Positions 29,201-38,200 of a stretch of DNA of 64,000 bases are shown in pieces (the stretch's first letter is position 1; the number at the start of each line of letters is the position of its first letter). The notes under the pieces were generated by a model. The model had not been told where the DNA came from, did not search any database, and worked only from the letters and a program-made list of their open reading frames with translations. Position numbers and translations under genes: made by a program. Origin of the DNA: Manduca sexta (Eukaryota > Arthropoda > Insecta > Lepidoptera > Sphingidae); assembly GCF_014839805.1 (NCBI RefSeq), contig NC_051134.1, forward strand, positions 14,539,170 through 14,603,169, written 5' to 3'.

Positions 29201-32200
29201 AAATTCATATAAGAAATATTAAAATGCAAACTGCAATTACTACTTCTTTATCGTCTTTGAATAAGCTAAATAATAACTTATAACACAAGCCGTCTTTATA
29301 CCGTAAAAATGTATAACGAAAACTCACCGTGTTCAAAGTGATGACAACAGACACGTCATGGTCGTTGAAAGTGGTGAGTGAAGCCAACACGTCTTCGCCG
29401 TCGCTGTCCGAGTTCTCGATGTCCAGTTTGAAGTCTCTTAGTTCCCTGTAACCTTCTGGCGTGCTGGGTCTTAACGTTCCCCCTGGACTCTCGGCTGGGT
29501 TGCCTGGTAAAATTATTGCATGCAATAAAGTATTTCATAAATTAATAATTTCTCTCAATGTCTACTTACTACTTGGGAAACCAATCCAATATTTAAAATA
29601 TAAAATTTTCTTCCACATATTACACACAATTTTCATGCTGCTTTCATGGTGTTTTTAGTATGAAAAAAATTACAAAATTAAAATTTTGTCTATTGTTCGT
29701 AAGTTGAAATATAAAGAAAATCTATATCAGTCAGTACCCAGAAAAATTATAAGTCAATATGGACTTACCAGTGGAACTAACAACAGGTTTAGATGGTTCC
29801 AGAAGGTCTTTACCGAAGAAAGCTTCTTGCATGTATGGAGGAAATTGTTCCATCAACTTCGAACGAGGTTTTCTTCTCGGCTTGCGTTTGTTACTTGGCG
29901 ATTCTATTCACAAAAACATCAAATTAAAAACTCATTCATACTGTATCTTCGAGGCATTATAGTTTTAGAATTTTTTGTTTTGCTTTTTCTTAGTACAACC
30001 TGCCAATATACTAACAATTTATTAGAAATTTTTGTATGGCTATAAATAATCTACCGATGAAAAACAAGACAAGTTTTAAATTATAACAAGCAGACTACCT
30101 GAAGAAACTGTCGACCCATCTCCATCTTTTTCGTCATCAGCTTGCGCCTTAGCAGTCGTTTGTCTCTGTCGCACAACGAACCCGCCTATGCCGAGTTTGT
30201 TGAGGTTTCTCTGTCTCTTTCTACGGAGCACCGTGAGCCCTGAGTCGGTGGTGTACACTGTGAAACCTTCAGGTGGCGGACCATCTGTCACCACGTTCCA
30301 CAGTGTGCCTTCCTTGAAGTTCGTATTAGTCGCTAAACCTAATGAATGAATGGAATAATATTAATAGCTTTTGGTTTAAACGAATGTGTTATTTAATGGT
30401 CGTATTGTGATGATAAATAATATTCTTAAAAATCAAAACTGTAATTAAGTATTCTAGATGGTGAGGTGTATGGCCTGGCCCTATCGTCATTTACTTTGTA
30501 TAAAATAAAAAAAGTAAGCTCATTAATTGCTATTAGCTTATTGATATTTTTTTTTAAATATAGTAGGGTCTATTATGTTTGTTAATAATATATTACAGTT
30601 CATACCCGGCTCATCCTTAACTTCAGCAGTGCTGTCAGGCTTGGAGTCGTCGCCCATCTCGACGTCGGCGTTCTGAACCACTGTTTCAATAGATGCCATT
30701 ATTTCTATTCCACAATGCCAGCGTCCGACACACAAAAACTCATATTAGATACTATTCTATAACTACTTACAATTACTTATATAGCTGAGAAGAAATTCTG
30801 ATGAAAAGATAGCAATTGAAAATAGATTCTTTGGAATTTGTATTGGTTTTTTGTAAATATACTTATTCTTTTGGAAAATTAAAGACCGGTTATATAAGCT
30901 ATATGATAAAATAAAATTACTTAGAACATGCTCATAGTATAAATATTGCTCTATTTATATAAAACATATATCAAATGTATTTTGCAAACAACTATTTCCA
31001 CTACAAAGCTGACAGACGACATTACACAAAGCTTATAGACCGATACTACACAGGCAAAGTAAAAAGAAGACATAAGCGCAAGCTGACGTGCGTTGTAGTG
31101 TGTCATGTCTCACCGGCATCCTTGTCAGTGTTTTCGTTCTTGAACCGTCGCTTGCGTCTCGTGTGCGTGATGCCGAGCTCCGCCTCGAGCTGCTTCATGT
31201 GGTGTGCGCCGCGCTGCGACAGACACACGTCGTCCACGTAGTACTCGCCCGCCAGCCCCAGCGACTGCGCCGTGGGGCGCGGCGGCGCACGCGCACCCGC
31301 CGCCCCGCCCGCCGCGCCCGCGCCCGCCGCGCCCCCGGAGCCCGCGCTCGCAGTCAGCGCGCGCGCCACGTGCGGCGGCGGGATGTCGCGCCCGCGGCAC
31401 GATACGCATTTGTACCTGCAACACATACAATACTTATAATATACACTTTCTTACGTCTTCCTTCATGGGAAGCTTCAGATTATTTTTACTTATACAGTCA
31501 ATATCTTCAGATTATGCTAATGGCTTACCCTGCTCGACAACATAACTCCGCATCGTTTTCATTGCGTATCGAGTCACACGAGGCGTGCAGCCATCTGCTG
31601 CATGTTTCGCATTGGATAATCAATTCCCCATCCGAGTAGGGCTCCGAACAAATACAGCACATCACCAACGAAGCACATGGAGCACATTCTGCAAACAAAT
31701 AAACATTACAGAATAATATACACACCCGTGCCATACCCATATTGTCGCAGTCGTGTCAAGTGTGGTGTGGCTACGGACCCGTGTAGTTGTCGCACCAGGC
31801 GAGCGTGTCGCGCGTGCCGCACACGAGGCAGCGGCGACAGCGCTCGCAGCGCCACGCGCCGCGCGGCACCTCGCCCAGCGGCGGCCGCGCGCAGTACGTG
31901 TGCCACGTGGTGTCGCAGTCGTCGCACAGCAGCAGCAGCGTGTCGTCGCCGCGGTTGCCGCATCCCTCGCACACCGTGCAGTCCAGGCACCGCCATCCCA
32001 ACTGAACTATCACTTGCGACACCTGAACAATTAAACATATAATTATTCAACTGGTAACAATTTTTAAAAGTAACTGTTAAAACCAAAACTAACCTTGATA
32101 TTGACACAGTAAGGATGGTAAGTCTGTCCGCACTGCGCACAGGCGATGAGGCATCCCTCGGAATCTGTCCCGACCGCACCGCACATAACGCACAAGTCTT

Positions 32201-35200
32201 GCGTCAACACAAACTTGTCTTTACTAGAGCACAGAACTAACTTATTCTCGACACCTAAAAACAAAAGTGTAGATAATAACTTCAAAGGTAACATAAACAA
32301 TGTGGATAATGTAGGGGCGTGCATATTGAAGAAAATCTCGCAAAACTAACGACTTAAATATCAATAACGAATTGATGAGAAGTATCGATACTACCATCAC
32401 AAAATAATCCATGGTGAGTAGGGTACGAATATCATTATGTAAATATAGTGATACGTATATACAATTATATATTTGCAAACCTGGATCATCTTCAGATGTT
32501 TTATTATCAGGAGCTTGCGGTCTTTGAAGACCCAATCCTGGCACTCCGAAAACTCCCCTCATCTTGGGCTTAGAGCCCCTCTTACGTCCAAAGTCTAAAA
32601 CGGACCTCTGTCGTTTTTGGAAGCCCAGTTTACCCGCAGGTGGAAATCCGCCTTTAAGTTTATAGCCACCAATCTTTTTCTTGGCGACTTTTGATGATAC
32701 GCTGTAGGGTTTGCCCTTACCAAGACCAACATCAGGCTGGAATAATTGATTTCATTAGCAAAAAGAAATGAAAAATTGTAACAAAGTGCATAATATTTAT
32801 ATATATTCCCTAATATTCTTACTTTTGGTTCAAGCGCCAAAGGATCTTGTTCTTGTGAATTTTCATCGCCAAATGACGAGTCTTGGGAGGCGGACGCCAT
32901 GCTATCCTCTTCAAAAGCTGCACAAACATTTTAAATTTTAATCGAAATTATCATTTTAAATTACACCATTTGCGCTAATACACCGCGCTATTACTTACAT
33001 CCAGGCTTGGAGCCAGTAAGTGGCATCTGACTCTTGCAGATTGGACAATTGTATTCATATGTAGGGTTTTGTTCTTTGTTCTTCCGATACTGTTGTGGTT
33101 CTGCGTCCGGATCACACGTGCCGTGGACGTATCTGAGGGAATGAAATTATGCATTTTTAGTACATGCCGAAATGAACTTTTTGTCTAGTATAAACTGGAA
33201 GGAAGGTTATTTGTTTCCTTGATACAAGTTCGTCACCCCATAAGGTGTTTATACTGTGTGGCAAGAGACAATAAGAGTGATGAATGGAGTACCTCTTGCA
33301 CAGTATGCACCGTATCATGTCGCGGTAAGCGGCGGCGCGGTAGGCGCGGCGGCACAGCGGGCAGCACGAGCCCTTGTTGCGCTGCTGGTAGCACGAGTCG
33401 CACACCGTGTAGTGCGCGTGCCAGCGCGACGACGGGCCCGCGCCCGGCGACCGCGAGCCGCAGTCCGAGCACACGCGGCAACACTGCGCAACAATTGTTA
33501 CTACTTTTACCTTCTATAAATATTAACAGCATATTTTTTTTCAAAAGTTTGATAGATTTTGATGGCTAAGCTTTAAATTTCTTATGTAAAATGTCACAAC
33601 AGAACTAAGTCCACGTTAGCACACACTTTAATTCTTAGCACTCAACCCAATAAAACTAGATAATGTTATTTAATGAGAAGAGTGATTAGTAGATAGTACC
33701 TTGCACTTCCACCCGTACTTGGGCACGGTGGCCATGAGCGGGCGCAGACAGGCGGCGTGGTAGAGCTTGTCGCAGTGGTCGCAGGCGACGGCGCGCGCGT
33801 CGCCGGGCGGCGCGGCCTCGCGACACACCTGGCACACGCGGCACGCGCGACACGCCCAGCCCGCGCGCACACCTGGCGCAATACACATTACTTATGGGGC
33901 TCGTCTGCAATTTATCCATGAAGACGCGACCTACTACTTTCCCTAACGCTGGTGCGCTCAGTCTTCACACAGTAGCACGCCCATGCTCGAGGGACATTAG
34001 CTGCAACCCGAGGCACACAATCCACTGTGTATACCTCATGGTTGTAACTACACATTGAGGCCTATGAGGGCTTACGAACATTTCCTAGCCATCTCCCCTC
34101 CGCCCATCCATTAAATAGGGTTCGTTTTCCTTCGCGCACATTTCCCCTTATTCAGATATCCCCTCCCAATTTTCCTTTACGCCCCTTCAGACACTAAGCG
34201 AAGGAATTCCAGGATCCCATTCCCAGGATTCCCCTGGTATCGATAGTAAGGTCCGATACACAACAACAAAATCGTTTACAGTGTGCGCGAACAACATTAA
34301 TGCATAGTCATTTTAAAAAACTTTAATTCATAATTCCAAACAATTTTTCTAACACGTAGTATCGTCACGTAGTCTATAGGTGAAAGTAGTGGGACGCGAC
34401 CTCGTGGATGAAATTATTTATATAACGTTTAAGATTTATTAACACTTTACTGTACCGTATATAATAATTTGTAAATTATAACAACATGATTACTTCTTTG
34501 AGTTTGATTATTAAACAAGCAGTTTGCATCGTATCATTCAAAAAGTACTGTACTGTTGGTGTAAAGAAAACAAAATCTATATACATCCATTGCTGCAAAC
34601 TAGGTTAAACAAAATAAAAAAAAACCTATACATAATAATGACCTGATACAACTACATATTTTATGGCTGCACAAGCAATATTAGTGAATAGAACTTACCT
34701 GGTAATTGCGCGAGTCCGACGCAGGTGCCGTGGTAATGCGTGCCGCACGTCACGCACGTCATGAGGTTGGTAATATCACCAATGGTCCGACAAGTCCTAC
34801 AATCTATTTCTGCTGAACCTGTAAATAATTATCCTTCATATAACTGAGCAACAAGGAGGTTTTTGTAAAAATTACATATATTAAAATTAAAGGCTATAAA
34901 AACAAATCAAGAGTACTTACATACTACTGGTACTTGATACACATGGTCCTTACAAAACGATGACTTGGATTGGAAGTCCATGAAACCGCCCGACGCAAGG
35001 ACACAAGGTAAATGGAAGTACTTATTGCAACTCATCTATAACACACAAATATTACCTGATTAAATCCTATCTTAGATGAGCACAACACGCCAGACGTATA
35101 GCCTCACATATGCTTATAATAATCATTGAAAAATACACGAAATAAAATGGTAATAATTACAATATGACTGTAATTTTTTTGGGCACGGCGATGAGACCCC

Positions 35201-38200
35201 ACCGCTCCTGATTTTAAGAGGAGAGGGTCCAATAGAATGTCTACTGACAATAAATCGTTGCCCCTCAGCAGTCGAAACAATTATGACAGCCAGTTGGAAC
35301 CCGATATACACAGCCTAATCCCGGAACGCGACACACGTGGGCCACTATGGCGGGTTTTAACACCTTGTGTACAATGATCGCTATCCGGGCGGATATAAAA
35401 TATATCCTACCACCAACAAGATATACCATTTTCAAGTGTTTACCCATAAAATTTATAAACCCATCCCATATAAAACTTCTATTAAATTTTAATTAATTGA
35501 TCTCACCTTACAAGGAACACTGGCACCATGTCTCAAACAAAAGGCACATTTTTTCGCCAGCGCGGCGGACACGATCCCCTTCAGTCGTGCCTCCTCGGTT
35601 TCCTTGTCCTCTTCAGTGGTGTTGAAGGGCGGGCTGAACTCCAGGCAGCCGCGGTGTGCGTAGAAGGCGCCTGACGACACAACCGCGGCCAACTCCAACA
35701 GCTCCGTGTGACCAATGATGGACAGCTCGTCTGTATGCTCCATATTGTATAGCGGTGTTCTATAAACATTAGGAATATATTAGCCAATTCCTTGGTCCGG
35801 CGGCACGGTATAGACTGTGAAACTAGAAGGGTTTAGGAAGTTGGGCAAACTGTTTGGGTAAATAATAGATGTAACTTTACATATTTGAATTTGTTATAAT
35901 ATACATGATTAATGTATATCATTCAAATGTACATAAAGTGACACGTTTCTGCACATTTTTTGGAAAATCATTTCTTTAAAAAATATTATATTTCCATGAA
36001 TAATTACTTTAGCCACAATTTTAGCAACTAAAATATTTTATTACGATTCATACATAGTTTTTTATCAACAACAGTATGTGACTAATATATACAGGTTCAT
36101 TTTGACATCCTATTTTAATTTTAGCAAAATATAAAACCAGTCCGAAAACCATCCCATCTTAAACCATGAAAAAACAATTAAAAATGACTCACTTGCACTT
36201 ATTAAAAGCTTTCTGACGCCTGCTCAATGGTAATCCAAGCGGATGTTGGTTAGAATCGACCAGCTCCGGAGGAGGGGAGACTAGGCCTGGCGTCACGGGT
36301 GTCGTGGGCGTGCTCGTTGGTGTCGCGACACTAGTGGGCGTGGCGCCTCCTGAGTTGGACACTCCGGGAGTGGTGCTGCCATCGGCTTCAATCAGCGTGC
36401 ACATGATCTGGCGCATCTCACCCTGGCCTAGCTGACTGCGCTCGCCGAGGTTGCACAGCGCGCACACTTTCCCCGGCCTAAAATTATCTCGCTCTTAACA
36501 ATAATATCTTTGAACTTAACAATTAGAGTACAATCTACAGTATTTTGAACAAACGAAACTTTCACAACTGTATGGTGAATACATACCATTTTTCAGGCAT
36601 ATAAGGTGGTTCTTCAGGCACTGGTGGAATAGTAAAGTCGTCCTCATCCATCATGTCTTCCTGAGCATCGTCACGACTGCCTCGGTGCCTCTTTGCCCCT
36701 CTGAGCGAACCAGGATTGCCTCTGTACCTAAGTAGGAAAGTTTCTTAACATAAAGCCCGCATGTAATATCATACATACATAAATAGTATAAAGCCCCTAT
36801 CCCATAGGGGTAGACAGACTATGGATTGCCACTTTGAACGCTTCTGGTGTACTTCCTCCATTAAGAATGTCAGATATACCATACTCGAAGGTTCGGTACG
36901 GTCAATCCCTGCTGGCTCTTCCATAATGAATATGAAATAAATGTAATAACATCAACATTTATTTGAAATTTCTAAAATAATAATGAACCCCAAACACTAT
37001 TGTCAGATGTTTTACGAGGTTGAAAGGAAGCTAATCATCAAGACTACTTTTACAATTACCTCCGGACATTTTTGCCTTCTCGAGACAATTTTGGCCCTTC
37101 TTTTCTCGGTCGTCCTGGGCCTCGTCGGCCAGAAGTAAAGAACGGCCGAGTGTAGGACTGATGGTGGAAGAAGGTAGGCTGCACCAGGCCGCCGTGTGGA
37201 GAGGCAGGCTCTTCGCCGCGAGGAGACGAAGCACACGACGTCGGCGTGGACCCCGGGCCCGCATAGAAATCTAAAACAATATATTTTATCAGCATGTGGA
37301 TGCATAATAAAACTTGCTCATATAAATTAACAAAAATGACACGTAATTCAATTTTTTCCTATAAAAATATCCATAATCATATAAAACTGTGTGCTCCACA
37401 GTGAATATTCACTGTGAGAGCACTTAATTACAATTACCCCACCGAGGCAGTCAATAGCCACAGAAAACAGATACCATTAAAAATATAAAAAATTACAAAA
37501 CCATACATTTACTTTAGTTTTGAAGTGGATTAAATGGAATTTGTGAATAAATATTATGCCATTTATATATTTTTTTAATTATTATAAAATAAATGTTTCT
37601 GAAGTTAAGTTTTGATAGCTTGAAGTATTAAAATAATCGTAGGTTGTTGTTCATGTACACAACAATAATGACAGGCAAGTATTTTTAATCAAGAGGCCTA
37701 TTTAAATATACGGCATTTCATACTTGCATGTCAGAAATAAAAATATACATGAAAAAAAATAAACTGACAGGGGAAACCTCAAAAAAGTTTTGTAAAAAGA
37801 CTTCCAATCTGTGGGCACCACTCTTGTGCTAGCTACTTGTTTGACCTATCTTATCAGTCATTATGTATAGTTATGACATCTATGTATGACTCACTTTCTT
37901 TTAATACTTGAGACCTTAGCAAGGCAAAATACTAGGCCATCAAATTCCCATAAAAAAGGTCATCATATATTTTTTATTTCTATATTTGGAAAGAGAAGGA
38001 AACTCTAGAAATATTTCTTAAACAGGTCCTTTAACGAATCTCACAAATTTTACATGCATAAAATGGTGATACCTAATCTGCTGCTGCTTTACTTGAAAGT
38101 CACAAAGTTAGTAATTAAGAAAATTATTACACATTGATAACTACAATAAATGGTTATAAATATAGCGGCAATCAACTGTGTTAAGTTCCACCCTGGACAT

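Noticed and set aside
31088..31639. 183-codon plus-strand frame
   Set aside because: Antisense across KMT2C/D exons 15-16, whose minus-strand reading has PHD zinc ligands.
31114..31688. Suspected frame break between KMT2C/D exons 15 and 16
   Set aside because: Recounting the donor (GCAGG followed by GTAAGC) gives phase 2 and a clean join, so no break exists.
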